The position numbers and the translations under genes are program-made. A stretch of DNA of 64,000 bases from Apteryx mantelli. Taxonomy: Eukaryota > Chordata > Aves > Apterygiformes > Apterygidae. The notes beneath the pieces are model-generated. The model was not told the DNA's origin and made no database searches. It worked only from the letters and a program-made list of their open reading frames with translations. Location: positions 23,563,958 through 23,627,957 of the forward strand of contig NC_089979.1 of assembly GCF_036417845.1 (NCBI RefSeq), read 5' to 3'. This document shows, piece after piece, positions 10,151-23,603 of the stretch; the stretch's first letter is position 1; each line of letters begins with the position of its first letter.

Positions 10151-11384
10151 GCTGGGAAGCTAACTAGCATGCATGTGTGATGACTTTTTGTGGCAACTTC
10201 ATTATTAGCAGCCATATATTTCTAGGCAGCTGGTATATGCATGTTCTTACAATCCAGAAAGTTGTCACAGAGCAGTCTCTTAAATGGGTCTCTGGTGGTA
10301 ATGATTGGATATGAACTTAAAAGGTAGTGCCCTGAACTATAATTTGTGTGCCTGAATTTGTTACAACTCATAACTGTAAAAAGTAGGGACTGACAACTGA
10401 TTTAATGGTCTTCATTGTATCTGTTCTAGGTATGTTGCATTGCACACAGGGTTTTTTTTAACCCACCCTTAGGTTAAAAACTTAATGCTGGCTGAAATAC
10501 CAGTCCTGGATGACTGAGAACACATGTAACTTGAGTCCTGTGTTCTGCTATAGAAACTCTAGAACAACTATCAGTCAGTACATTTAATTTTACCAAAGTG
10601 TTTTAATTAAAATATCTTCCAAACCTTTATCATAGTTAATTAAATCAACACTAAGGAAATATAACTTCCTATTCTCAATTGAGTAATGTGGCATTTTCTA
10701 CTAAATAAAAAGTATTGCTGGTTAAGGTTACTATTGCATAGGGTACACTTAATTTGAACAATGAACTTGTGCTCTAATAAACATTGGCTTGTCAAACTAG
10801 CAAATGCTGTGTACTTAGTGGCATGCAGCTTTAATATGTCTGTTTCTTTACCCAATCTCAAAAAATAAAGGATCAGCTTTGCTGTAAGGTCAATGGTATC
10901 TAAGTTCACCTTCAAGATGTGAACAACCCATCTTTATCTGAAGGGAAAAGAGGAGCTCTAAAATGCTTAGACAAGTACTGGCTGTTGACATTGCTTCTGT
11001 ATGTTGTGTTTTGGTGACTGTCATTAGGTCAATATATTTGTTCTCCTATTCTTTCATTCAAATACAGTGTATCTAAACGGTTGCAGCACTTAACTTTCTT
11101 ACATTTTTCTACTGTTAAAGCTCTATTACATGTATTGATATATTTAACCTATGATTCTTGATATGGATTTGGTACAAGTCATGGCTAGATGAACTGAACA
11201 TTGGTTCCATGTATACAACTTTTACTGAGGGAAAAAATGCTTTTTGTAGTAAAGTATGTGTGGGGTCAAACAATATAGTATTTATGTATTGCTTGGAGAC
11301 TTGCTCAGTATGTATGCAGTGAACAGAAGCAGCATAGCTGCCTGCTGAACAGGTGATCTGAACAAACATGTTTTAATAGATTCC

Positions 11385-11390
11385 AATAAA
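11385..11390 (+). terminator. PDP1: Candidate poly(A) signal for PDP1
   Basis: AATAAA, followed 20-30 bases later by TCTGTGTATT, a plausible GU-rich downstream element. Competing AATAAA hexamers are at 10704, 10776, 10865, 14129 and 14188. None can be preferred firmly without transcript ends. Confidence 0.35.
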
Positions 11391-11400
11391 ATGATCAGTT

Positions 11401-14400
11401 ATGCAGAAATCTGTGTATTAGATTGATATAAAATGTAATAAGTATTCTGTTGAAGATGAAACTTATGATCTACTTGATTATTTCAAGAATGTGTTCTGTT
11501 GTATAGTCCCCGCACTATGAATAGACCAGATAAGTGGAAACACACTGAGAACTGGGCTTTAAAGCTGTTAAATTCCCCTGTGAGATGTGAATCCCTGGGC
11601 CAGGCATGCTGCTGCTGCCCCCTGGCAGCAAAGCTTAAATCTTTCCCTGTCAATATCAGCGTATGTCCTGCTTCCCATTGTTTCCTTAATACCTTAAAGG
11701 GCAGTGCTGCTCAGGGCCAGATAAAGCAAGCTATCAGCAGTGCACAGCCAAACTCGAGATTAATAAGTTGTGGACTGTACCCTGTACAAAGGAATACAAA
11801 TTTCACAAACAATGATCTGGAATATTTACGTGCAAGTCAAAATGCCTTAAGAATGAAATGATGGTGAGCTAAATAAGAGCACCTTATATGCCGTAAGCAG
11901 AGGACAGGTTCTTACAGTTCGTGTTGTCTACCTGACCTGTTGCATTTTGAAAAGTAAGGGGGGATGCTGTGAATACTTTTCCAAGTAAGGATGTCACAGC
12001 TGTGAATATATGGCTCAGCCCAGAAAAATGGCTGAATTCTGACTGTCAACACAAGCCTTCAAATTCACCTTTTGTCTACAAATTTTGAAGACATTTGTTT
12101 TAATGTGTCAACAGAACTGTTTAACAATAGTGATGGTAGGTATGAGGGAAGTTGGAGTCTTCACTTGGTCTATGCTTTCAAGTTAAGGCTCTCAGTTAAT
12201 TCTATTCCATTGTGCTCAAAAAGGTATGTGGGTATAAAATGCTATCAAAAGCTAATATAAAAAGCATCAGCTGCTACTGTAATAGTTTTCATGTTCTCAA
12301 TGTCTTCTGTGTGCAGGGCTCTATAAGTGCAGAACTTGAAAATATTTTCCCTTTCTACTCATTACTTCATCATAGGGCAGAGTCCTGCAGGTAGCAAACT
12401 TATTACATGATGCATGCAACAAAGAGCATACTCTCATTGTGAAGTGTTGTTTATAAGCAAACTCTCAAAGTACAGGTCCCTGTACTTCAAACAATTCTGG
12501 AGCAAAAGGATCCTTAGTAACTATTTCCAATAAATGTCCTATACAAAATGTTAGGCTGTTCTAGGCCCCCTCTGTTGGGATGCATACTTGTAGTGAGATC
12601 ACCTGGCATAGATGGATAATTCATGTTTTCCTAGACCTACTCCTCTGCAGTGTCCTAAGCTCCCTGATGCAGACAATCCATCTGGTTTCATGATTGCTAA
12701 TAAATACACACCATCTGATCTGCATCAGTGGCCCTTATGAATGTAGTTTGCTGAACACTGCCATCAATGTTGCTGCATAGCAGTCCAAAAATAGTGCTAG
12801 CCCAATGCATTTTGGGGTGCCAAGGGAATACTTCTGTGAGTTGATGTGCTTGATCCTAAGAAACTTTTGCAGCTCTTGTTTGTTATTCAGTAATGTATAA
12901 AAAGAAACCCAAAATCTATGGAGTTGCAAAATCTGGCCAAACTGCCCTGTCTTTAATTTGAAGAAGCTTAAAACTAAGCAGATGCTGTGGGCAGAAAAGT
13001 AGCTTTCTTCCAGTGTGCCAAATGGCACACTACAGTTCGTAGCTATCCTACTATATTTACAATGAGCACATTTTGTTTAGCTTACCAAAATGAGCAAGTC
13101 CAAAGTGACCGTCTCCAGAGATCAAACCATCTGTGTATCCTTCTGAGAAGTGCTTCAAGTATGGGATAGCGTTCTTTAAGCACTGTTTTGGTAGATGCTT
13201 TTTTCCATTACATTCAGAGGCTTAAGTACAGAAAATAATCATTTTAATGAGATGCTTCATTGTTACATATTTGTTCCTTTTTTAAAAACAAATGTGGTTT
13301 AAAGTGAAGTGGGTTTAGAATGTATACATTCAGGTTCTTAAATGCTAGGTTATACTGTCTTTTTATTATTCATATTTTTATTTGAAAACTCGCACTTGCC
13401 AACTGCAGCCTGTAGCTTCAGGATCCTGCCCCTTGTTTTGCTTTTCATTCAACAGTGAATACAGGATGCATTCATGTCACTCCTACCACCAAACTGTTTG
13501 ATTAATCTCTGCCCTTAGAGGTCCTTTCTTTGTGCAGGGAAAAGGCTTGCTAATGTTCTGTATTAAATTATTTATTCAACAGCTACAGCATATTTAATTG
13601 CTGTGCAAACAAGTGGGTATTGTCCCTTTGTCAGAAACGTGTTATCAAATTGAAGTTTTGCAAACTCATTGCTGAACTTTCTTTTCAGTTTTATATTAAC
13701 CTGACTTACCAAATCTTGATTAGGGAGTTACTTTTACCATATTTCACAAGAGTAAACTATTAATTACAGTCTGTAATTTAAAGTAAAATGCATTATGGAC
13801 TTTCTAACATCAAATACCTGTGCAGTGGAGGAAACTCATAGGTTCACTTTTTTTTTTCTCTTATCCCAAACAGCTTAGGTATTAAATGTTATTGATGACT
13901 GCTAATCTTAATTATTGTCTTGTAAAAGCTAAAACTTGGAACTACTTCCTGAGTTGCTCTCATCTCTGGAAGTAGATTCTTGGGGAAATGAAAAAATAGA
14001 CCAAGTCTTGTAATTAGTACATTAAACAAAAAAGTCTTAAATTCAAGTGCTTTTATTTGGCTTTCCATCCATGTGAATCAGGTGCTGAAACAACCCAAGT
14101 CAGTGTAGCTGTTGTGCTGTTTCAATGAAATAAAAATGTTAAGCAGATAGAACTGAACTTTAAGTCTGTTTGACAGGTTTCAGTGGTAATAAATTGCCCA
14201 CCTTATTGATAAGTTGATAAATCCAGGGTTGTATTTGAGATATAGTAGATATGACTAGTTCATGGCTATTCTGCTGGTTATGCCTTCCCTTTTATCTGCT
14301 GCCCATATCTTTGTTAATAATAGATTGCTGGCAATGAGAAGGGATAACCTTCCAACCTTCATAATTGGATCCCAAATTGAGCATGAATTGGCAGCAGCAT

Positions 14401-15955
14401 CCTGTGGTGAAAACAAAAGCAATCAGAGATGGATAAATAGGAGACTCTTCTGGTCTCATCTGTGCTGGCAAGGCCCTGGGGCAAAAAACTTGACTCATGT
14501 ATCGATCAATGTGTAAGTTTTCTGAAAAACAGCAATTACTGCCAATGACTCTCCTTAATCACTCATAAAACTTTCCAGGATGACATAAAACATAACTTAA
14601 GAAAATACGGACACTGCTTACTATACCATAATAGTTAAGTATTTTTTCTTGCTTGTAACAATTAACAAGAAATGAGGGTCTTGGTTTGGGTTTTTTTTTG
14701 TTGGTGGTGGTGGTGGTTTTTTTGGTCTGTTAACAAATAAAAGGAGTAGACTCAAGTCATCCTAGAAAAATCAGGACTACTCAGCTAGGATGTGCAGGAC
14801 CTAGATTCTAGTTTTAGGGTCAAAGAGGGGTTCTTGCATGGTAGATAAATGGCATTGGCCCTAGACTGCTGATTAATCTGGGATGCTTCCCCCTCAATCC
14901 TTCTTTCATCCCATTCTGTACAAAAATATATATATATACTAATTGGGGGGAAAAAAGCAACTGTTCTTAGAGTTCCTAGTCTGAATCAGACAAGAGCAGA
15001 GTGGCTAATTGGTCTCAGCTCACAGATGACGTTATAAACAGCAGACTGTTTGCCACTGTGGTGGATCTTTTTCTTGTAAGAGAAATACTATCCTTGATTT
15101 ATATACTTTCTTTCTATTAGTAATTTTCTAGTTAGGAAATTCTATTTAATAAACCTTGCCAATACCAAAGTGTGTTTTTTATATTGCATCATGAGCAAAC
15201 AGTCTGCAGTAGTTGTAATATCCTGTGTCTGTACTTGAGGATAACATTTGATACAGTGCCTCACATCTTAATTGCAAAATTAATCCACTTAGGTCTGTCT
15301 CTGTGCACCCTGTGCACGTGTTCTGAAAGCTAGCTGAAAGACAGGGGAGGAAAAAAAAAGGTATAATGAAAGACAAGGAAATCATTGAGGTTAACAGAAG
15401 GGCATCCCATAAGGTGACACAGCTGTGCATTATACTTTTTTTAAGCTCTGCAAATTATTTAAAGGAGGCCCCTCACTACTTTTGTAATATGTCAAAATTG
15501 CTGCAAGCCTATGCTCATGAATTCTGTAGGTATTCCTTGTTGCCCATCCCCAATGCCTCCTTGCAAGCTGTGGTGACTCAACAGCTGGGGTTATAGAAAT
15601 ACACTTTTCTAGGATTTTATGGATTATATGCAAGTTGATTAAAACTGCTGGTTGGAACCAGCCAGTCTTTCCAGTTTTAGGCAGTGGGAGAGAAGTGAGC
15701 AGGATAAAGACCTTCTCCAATAGCAGCCTTTTTAGAGGGGGAGAAGGTAAGCAGTGAATCTTTATTCATGTCTTAGCAAAAACTGTGACTACTGTACAGA
15801 AGAGCTAGCAGTAGTACAACAGTGCTTTTATTACCTCTGCTAAGAAGCAAGACATAATAACCTGTACAGAATGCTACATTAGTACAGCTCTACCATTTCT
15901 GGTACAGTGTTTTCCTGTGTATACATCGTCACTCTGATGTGGAGAGATACCTTAT
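11401..15955. other. AT-rich sequence downstream of PDP1, distal 3' UTR or intergenic
   Basis: No exon or RNA gene is recognisable. AATAAA hexamers at 14129 and 14188 could end a long PDP1 3' UTR. A (TGG)n-like and T-rich low-complexity stretch lies at about 14690-14725, and a short (TA)n near 14926-14937. Open frames here (up to 120 codons) have no recognisable domain. Confidence 0.5.
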
Positions 15956-15959
15956 GTGA

Positions 15960-16160
15960 GGTTCAGCTTTAGCTTAAGACACCTAAATTTAGGTACCTGT
16001 GTGTGTACATGACTGCTAAGTATCCAAACTCCTATTAGTTTATGGAGCTCTATTCAGTGCATGATGTGGAGTCTTAATAGCTATTTGGCCTACTCTAAAA
16101 CAAACACATTAGAAGCCATTGACTCTAACGGAAGTTTAGACACTTGTTCACATAGAGACA
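15960..16160. repeat. Probable old interspersed repeat fragment (sauropsid type)
   Basis: The phrases AGACACCTAAATTTAGGTACCT near 15977 and CCATTGACTCTAACGG near 16116 resemble degenerate elements common in turtle, crocodilian and bird DNA, which alternate 'cacctaaat' with 'ccattgacttcaatgg' phrases. The copy is eroded and I cannot name the family with certainty. Confidence 0.4.
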
Positions 16161-16413
16161 GCTTCATTTAGATATTGTCGTCAGGGGGCAAAACTCATCC
16201 TTTACGGTATCTTCAAGGATACATTAGTCCTGCAGTTCTCGTATCTGCCAGTCCTATCTAACAGCCATATCTAGGTTTTTGAATTCAGTGTTGCACCTAG
16301 TCATGTACCTGCGAATAACCCTATTTCAAGGGCGCATTTTTTTGCCCATTGGTCCTTTGAGTATACAGAAGTGCATCTCAAAGCCTGATGTCCTTTTTAT
16401 ATTTTTCTGTCAA

Positions 16414-16471
16414 CCTACATAGGTAGGGTATAGGGTGAAATGCCTACATAGGTAGGGTATAGGGTGAAATG
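16414..16471. repeat. Exact 29-bp tandem duplication
   Basis: Two identical, directly adjacent 29-base units (16414-16442 and 16443-16471), each beginning CCTACATAGGTAGGG. Perfect identity implies a recent slippage or replication event, and the copy number may vary between individuals. Confidence 0.95.
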
Positions 16472-16740
16472 GCTGTCATGGGCTGTAGGTTTCTCTTCCC
16501 TCCCTCTCTCCTGTTGCTATTATACTGAGGACTCCTTTTACCTGCTACAGAGCCTTGCCACTGGTTAATAGTTTTATGTGCGCTTCCTACAGCAATATAT
16601 GGTTTCCTTTTCATAAGCTCTATAGACTGTGCTGCAGTTCTCAACATTGCTTCTAGCTTGAATGAGTAGGGATCTGTAAAAGTAGATTCCACCACAGAAC
16701 TAAAGTTTAAGAACTACTGGCTGTACAGAAGAGATGAAAA

Positions 16741-16760
16741 GGCAAGTTAATCAACTTGCC
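16741..16760. repeat. Short perfect inverted repeat
   Basis: GGCAAGTT, a 4-base spacer AATC, then the exact reverse complement AACTTGCC. The centre GTTAATCAAC loosely resembles an HNF1-type dyad. It is short enough to be chance. Confidence 0.6.
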
Positions 16761-19700
16761 CTTTCTCAAGCTGAAAAATAATTAATTCCTAAATTGTGGA
16801 GAAAATGCTATTTATCAAAATAATAGAGCAGCAGATAAAAGACTAAATATGGATAATTGAGAAAAAAGAATTAACTTTTACATAGCTGTAGATTGTACAG
16901 AGGGAAGGAGAGTCTTTTAGCAGGCACCTCCACATGAATGTAATGTGATGATGTAAGGCAGACTCTTGTCAAACCAAATCAGGGAATCTGATCTAGAAGT
17001 GGACACAAAGGTACAATTCACTGTGATTAGCAAGCACTGTGACATGAAAGAGACTGAGAAGCTGTCTAGCCCAGTGTCAGAAATGTAGGTAAGTACAACA
17101 AATTTTGAAGATGTTTCTAATAGACACCCGATGGTCTGATTTTTTTGCATTTGAGCTGTGTTTAACTTCATGCTGAATCAAATCCAAGCAGGTGAAAAAA
17201 ATCTATAGATACCTATTTCTTACAGCTGAGGAAGGCTACTGACTACTCCTGGTACTTTGTCAAGAGCATGTAAGAAACTATTGTGAAAATCCAACAGACC
17301 ATAAAGTACAAGGAGGAGAGAAATGAAACATAATACAAGATTAGTCCCCAGAAATAACAGAAAACCCCTCCAGGTTGGCAGCTGGCAAGCATTCAAGCTA
17401 ATAATATTACTGTACTTTAAAGCCACTGTAGCAAACAAAATGTTTTGTGAAGTAAAATTGCCTAAGCTATGACAAGGGTTCAAACAGTTGGACTATATAA
17501 TTATTAAATTTGTTAAGAGAGACAATTCAGACAATTTCATCTTCTGTTTTTGCTAACCTGCATTAAAATAGAAATATCAGAATGCTGCATGCCCCATTTC
17601 CTGATGCAGCTTGCAGAAGCCTTTGAGGCTTATCACAGCTGTGAGATTAAAAGCTCAGTTCTGAAATCAGGGAATCATGAAAGCCACTTTGATGTAAGAT
17701 CAAGCATTCTGGGGTACCAACAGGAAGGGTGCTTGGCAGCTCTTACCTAGTACATCAGTTAATGCTAAACAATACAACCTGAAATCTGTCTAGCTAATGA
17801 ACAGACAGAAAAAGCACATCATGACCAACAGAGAGGCTCTGTGAATCTTCAGGCAGTTACTGAAATGGCAGTAGGTAGGGAGGAGACAGTTTCAGAGAAG
17901 TAACAGAATGATTAATTTTTCAATAGTACCCAGAAATACAGTAAATGTGAATCCTAAATGGAAATTTAGAATAAAGTAGAAATACATAAAAGGGAAAAAT
18001 CATTTTGTGAGATGTCTTTAAAACTGAAATTGTGCAAATACAAGTAAACCTATCTGAGTGTCACAAACTACATGCAAAAGGCAGCCCAATAAACTATAAT
18101 GATGTGAGAAAAGATAGCTATGAAGACAAATATCTTGTATCAGTGATGGTTGGTGACAGAGCCATGCTCAGATAAAGTAAAAACAAAGCTGACTCCACAC
18201 GAGATCAGAAATACTGAATGCCTAAGCCACAGACAATACATTCTCCCGAAAAAGCTGAACAAAGCACATGTGCTATTTTGATTTTTAATGAGCCTTATGT
18301 TGCCATTTTTATATCAGCAGGTGAAAACAGAAAGACCAGTCATCAAGACAGACCTATGGCTACAGGAAATTTTAAAAACCAATGCTTGCACAAATTAAAA
18401 AAATACTACTCTTTTGATTTTATATCTTACTATGGCATCTCAGTGCAGAAGGGAGAAAAAGCAAAGGCAGCTGTGGCTGAGAAAGGAAGAAAAAAGGGTC
18501 AGAAAAATAGAAGGAAGACATCAAGATCACAGCTGAAAAGCATCCATAAAAAAGGAAAAGAAAAGGAAGAACAGAAGGGGAAAAGCATGTGCAGAAAGTA
18601 GCTGACATATCAGAATTCATTTAGCTTCTTTGATACATTGTCGAGGATAATGCACAGCCAATAATCCTTCATAGCTTTTTTTCTTCATTTCATGGCCTGC
18701 TCAGGGTTATTTTTCTGTCTTGCCCTTTTGTTTATCAACTTGTCACTTCATTTTCGTTTTCTATCAGTCTCCAACTCTGTCTCATTTGTGTGATTGCAGT
18801 ATGTTTCCTCACAGACTTTTGGGCCCTAAGGCTGTGCCTCTGGAGCATGAAAAGTTATGTTTAGCTAACAGTGTAGTTAAAAGGAGTTGTATGCTGACAT
18901 TTCCATGATCATTAAGATGAAAAAAGGGAAGTTTTGCTCTCATACATCCCACCAGTTGCTGCCCAAATGAAGATTAATCACTGTGGCATTCACTAGTTGG
19001 ACAAGTTTTTCCAGTTCTCCATAACCTGGGTGAACACTGGGTGAAGACAAAAGTACAGAAAGTTATGTCTGTCTTAAATCACCCTCACCCATTAGAAGAG
19101 CCTGCTACAAGGGTGAGCTAGGTTCAAGTATGTTCTTTAAACGAAATGCCCTCTGGGCACTCAGAGATCCTGACGGTCCTGCAGAGAATGAGAAAGAAGC
19201 ATGCCAGCTACCACCAAGAGGGGAGTAAATAAGAAGATGACAGAGTTGTTTGCAAAACTAGAACCGTCACATGATGCGTGGCAGATACAGCTTGTTAGAT
19301 GAAGAACTAAGATTTAAATCATAAATTGGCTTTTGGGTATATTTTGTTTCCAGAGACTTCCTTTGAGGTAAATTTAGTTCCTTAAATATTCCACTGGTAA
19401 CAGTCTGGCAGAACAGTGAAGTCTATATTGATGATGTGATCATTTGGGTAGAACCTGCAAGGAACATAACTCCAACATTTAGCCTTTGCAGTAGGAAAAT
19501 ATGAATTATTAAACTGATATTTTGTACTATGCATTAAGCAAAAAATTACATTCCAGAATATTAGATTAACAGTGGCAATAATATGTCTAGACTTGACTGC
19601 AAAACATTATGCTTCTTGATAAAAGCACATAAAATATGAAGTGGAAAATCCAGCTTCAGCTGAAAAAAATAATAAGGTGGAACAAAAAATTAATATTTTC

Positions 19701-19889
19701 CACTGTAAGTTCAAAGTTTTCATATCAAAGAGGAAAAAAAAAGACAAAATTAATGGTAGGTTACAAATGGAAAGGACAGAGGAAATGTTTTTTTAAAGTT
19801 GTTTTGATCTTAGTTAGTTTTGATCTACTCTCTTCCTTGAAAAAAACTAGACCTTCACAAGAAATAGGTCTTTGCAGCTGTTTTTGTAG
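16761..19889. other. Intergenic, nothing recognised
   Basis: AT-rich DNA with no exon, RNA gene or confident repeat. A lysine-rich open frame at 18218-18601 (127 codons) arises from A-rich sequence and has no recognisable domain. Confidence 0.55.
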
Positions 19890-21129
19890 GAGGAAACTAA
19901 GAAGTAGCCTAAATTACAATGGCTGCAGGGTGCAAGGGCTAATCTGGGCAAGATTGCTCAGCACCCTTTGATTCATTTTAAGTGAATTTTACATTAGCTG
20001 GAGAAACCACTCCTAATAGCAGCTAACCTGGCACCAGGAAGAACCTGGAGAGGAAACTCTTCTATATATCCTGATTCACAGTGAAATGAAAGCAACCCAG
20101 GCTGCATGTCTGTCCAGAATGTTGTTTCCTGGTGATTTTTCAGTCAAATATTCTTTCAGAAAAGCTGAAATAATTTGTTTTCAGCCTTAGAATATCATAT
20201 CTGAATGTTATACTGAAATGAAGGATCCTTTTGAAATGGAAACTGTATATATTCAAGTGAGAGAATTTTAATTGTTGACCAAGGTAAAATATTCATTATG
20301 TTTTATTTACTAATAATCACACTTCTGTGAAAAATTTTGTTTTTTATGAGCTGGAGTTTTTCAAGAGAAAATTCCTACTGTTGGAAAATTTTCAATTAAC
20401 TAAATACATACCATGAAGGCACAAGTGGCAAGCAATGAAAATTTACAATAGGGAATAATTTTAAACTGTGCTTTAAAAAATGACAAGAGAAAGTTTTTAT
20501 TTTCATTTAAAAAAAACACATCCTCCAGAGTGCAAGGTAAAAATAGATTTTTATTTTGTTTCATCTCACTGCAGTATGGGTGTCAGTTTGCTTATCACAG
20601 TTGTTATTTGAATGTCCTGTGGTTGCACTTCAGAACAGCATTGTGCCTAAGAAACAGAGATCACCTCCTTTACCAGACAGATTATTCAAAAATTTAATAC
20701 TTGAAATTAGAGCGCAGATGTCAATTAGGAACACAGATGAGTTGGAGGTTTTGGTTTGTAGTGATGAATCCTCATTGGAGTTGTGTAAATGTGTCGAGGA
20801 AACAGGGTTTGCAAAATTTATCTTGGATTCTAAATGTGTATGGTAATTTTTCTACATTTAATTCCATTTGCTGGCATCCACACAAATGGGTTTTCTCCAC
20901 TACTCTTTAGAGAAGCAGTAAAGAAGTGCAAGATTACTTAGACATTCTTTATTTGCCATTTTTCATTTTTCTTAAAATTGCAGTCAAGAGACTAAAACAG
21001 TGTTTTGTGTCTTATGAATTTGAATAAATCATTCTAAGGCTGTAAGTTTCTCCCAAACACTTTATATCAACAATTTGCTATTCATTCCTTTATGATACAT
21101 AATTAGTCACTTAAGTAGACAAAAGAGGT

Positions 21130-21890
21130 GGTCAGTCATCTCATCATAACAGGCTATCAGTCTTATCAGTAAAAAATGAGGTGATGGCATTGAGTAACTC
21201 GGCCTTCCTCATGTCCTTTGTCACCAGATCGTCTGTCACCTTTTGCTGCTGATACACACGTAGAAGCTCTTCTTGTTTCTGCTCATGTCCCTCACCAGAT
21301 TCAATTCCAGATGGACTTTGGCTTTCCCAACCCCACCCCTGCATGCTTGGACAGTGTCTCTATATTCCTCCTGGGTCACCTGCAGCTGCCTCCACCTCTT
21401 GTGTGCTTCCTTTTTATGTCTGAGTTTTGTCAGGAGCTCCTTGTTCATCCATGCAGGCCTCCTGCCACCTTTACTTGATTTCCTGTGCATCAAGATGGAT
21501 CATTCTGGAGCCTGAAAATCAACCAGCTCTCCTGGATCCCTCTTCTCTCCAGTACTGTAGTCCACAGTATTCTTCCAAGCTGATCTCTTAACAGGCCAAG
21601 CTCTGCTCTCTGGAAGTCCAGGGCTGTGATCCTGCTATTTGCCCCGCTCTCTCAGAATCCTGAACTCCACCATCCCATGGTCACTGCAGCCAAGCCTGCC
21701 CCCAACCTTCACATCCCCAACCAGTTCTTCCTTGTTTGCAAGTATGAGGTCCAACAGAGCATCTCTCCTCATCATCTCCTTGATCACCTGTGTTAGGATG
21801 TTGTCATCAATGCACTCCAGAAACCTCCTGGATTACTTGTGCCCTGCTGGGTTGACCTTCTAGCAGATATCAGTGCTGGGCAGGGTTTTG
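21130..21890 (-). mobile_element. CR1 LINE fragment, 5'-truncated and frameshifted
   Basis: Translation of the minus strand gives phrases typical of the avian CR1 second ORF. At about 21830-21640 it reads the end of the endonuclease domain (VGDVKVGGRLGCSDHGMVEF). Next comes GRRPAWMNKELLTKLRHKKE (about 21470-21400), then EEYRDTVQACR and KKSFYVCISSKR (ending at 21236). After a frameshift comes DLVTKDMRKAELLNA (about 21225-21180). The reverse transcriptase domain and the 3' tail repeats are absent, and the ORF contains stops and shifts. It is therefore a dead internal piece and encodes no function. CR1 is the dominant LINE of birds and other sauropsids, which supports the host assignment. Confidence 0.9.
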
Positions 21891-22324
21891 TTAGAATGTC
21901 AAAATTCAGTATTTAACTGACTTTATTAAACAATCTTTGGCTCTTGTGATGGTACTTGTTTCCAAATAATACAGAGAGCATAAAAAAAGACTATAGCCAA
22001 GAGATTTTTTTTAAATGTTAGTTACAACTCAGGTAATTTTATTTTGCAGTGCAGTCAGCAAATTAAGGAAATAGAAATGTAATCAAGATAGTAACAGATA
22101 GATGAAAAGACAGAAACCACTTACCTTATTCTGACCTCTGGGTAAGCATGTAAAATAAACATATAACAGGAAGGGAAAACCATACCACTTTCAGAGAAAG
22201 TGAATCAGCTGAAAATTAAATTAACACCAGTTTAGTGAAAGAAATCTTGAATGAAATCCTGGCTCAAGTGAATTCAAGAGGCATAATTACTGGTTCTCAT
22301 GAATATATGTGGCAGGATTTTACT

Positions 22325-22460
22325 CCTCTTCTTTAACAGATGAGGATTTTGTTCCTTTTTCTGCCAAGCATGGCTGGGTAACCTCAGACAAGTTGCCCAG
22401 GGTCACATTTTCAAATATACCCACTTAATTTACAAACCTCAGAACCTATGCCCATATAAG
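22325..22460. repeat. Possible old MIR-like or related repeat fragment
   Basis: The phrases ACAGATGAGG and AAGTTGCCCAGGGTCACA resemble the conserved core of tRNA-derived MIR-type SINEs, followed by TTTTCAAATATACCCACTTA, which recalls other ancient sauropsid repeats. The match is short and weak. Confidence 0.25.
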
Positions 22461-23603
22461 CTCAGAGTGCATATACATCCTTTTGACACCACAAGACTCT
22501 TTGAAGGCTCACTATATCTGAAAATCCAGCAAAAGAAGTCACAAATGAACAACCACTTTGCAGTCCTGCCCTTCTCTCTGAATCTGTCACTTCTCCTACC
22601 CTTTTACAGATTTTTGTAGCCATAATATAGCAATGAGGGTATTTACAAAGACTGTGCAAGGATAAACTAAGGTTTGTGGGTTGTACTGAAATTAGCACAG
22701 TAGCTTCAAAATGCAAAATGCTTTTATACATTAATTTAGTAACTATTTTAGTGTGTAAAACTTTATACTAACCTTTGCAGTTTTCTTTCAGCATCATCCA
22801 GCAGTCCCTAGGGGAACCAATTTCACTTAATCACAATTTTCCTGCCTAGGCAAAATCTTTTTGGCATCATAACTAATTGAGTTTAAAAAAAAAAAAGCCA
22901 AAGCAGACTACAATATTTCAGTGATTTGGTCTCTTTAATTTGTTAGGTGCTTTTGTTTGATTTTATAGGCCCTTGTTATAGGCGGTTTGTCTTTGATGTT
23001 CCCTTTCTTTGTATTTGTTTCCAGTTGTAAGACATCTGTTCTCTTCTGCACGTAATTGGGAAAAGTCAAGATAATGTAATTAGGCAAACATCCTTTAGCT
23101 AGTGAATCTTTTTCCTAATGGGAGTTTAGCTGAAAAAAACACTATTTCTTTTATCAAGCAATGATTGTTCACTGATCTGTTTGGTCTGTGTCTGGGCTAA
23201 CAAAGAGCTGCAGTATATTTTTCCATAGTGAAGTCTTTGTAAATTTGGCTCCTCCTTGTGGATAATCTTTGTAACACAACATTGGGCAACATCGTCTAAT
23301 CTCTGCTCTAAAAATATTAGATCTACGTTTTTAGGTTGCCTAGCCTTAGAAACAGACAAAAATCATTAACAAATGATATCCAAAAAGCATTTCAGTTGTG
23401 TGTCAACACCCATTTCACATTTCCTGGTAAACACCCAGTGTTCATGTACAAGACCAAGTTTGTCATGGTTATGCACTCTGCAGATGTTTTTGTAAAGAGC
23501 CAGACCAAGGAGGCGCAAAGGGAGATGCTCTCCTGGAGCGACTGGTGAGCCCTTTATGCACAGTAATGGTGTTGGTAAGATTGTCATGAAGATTTGTAAT
23601 GTG

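Larger units (their letters stand above)
9083..11400 (+). other. PDP1: Probable PDP1 3' UTR, minimum extent
   Basis: The sequence after the stop is AT-rich and without coding potential. It holds an A17 run at 9141-9157 and two Pumilio-type UGUAAAUA elements (9438-9445 and 10143-10150). Poly(A) signals AATAAA occur at 10704, 10776, 10865 and 11385; the last is followed by a GT-containing stretch. More distal signals lie at 14129 and 14188, so longer forms reaching about 14.2 kb are possible. The end of the transcript cannot be fixed from sequence alone. Confidence 0.45.
19890..23070. repeat. Local direct duplication, copy 1 (longer copy)
   Basis: Two blocks here, 19890-20278 and about 22955-23070, recur in the same order and orientation at 23604-23978 and 23985-24090. 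Identity by eye is roughly nine in ten over much of the first block and lower in the second. Shared landmarks are GCCTAAATTACAATGGCTGC at the left and CTTTGATGTT at the right. Between the blocks this copy has about 2.7 kb, including a CR1 fragment, that is missing from copy 2. Confidence 0.75.

Noticed and set aside
18218..18601. Lys-rich 127-codon open frame
   Set aside because: Follows from A-rich DNA. No domain or exon signals.
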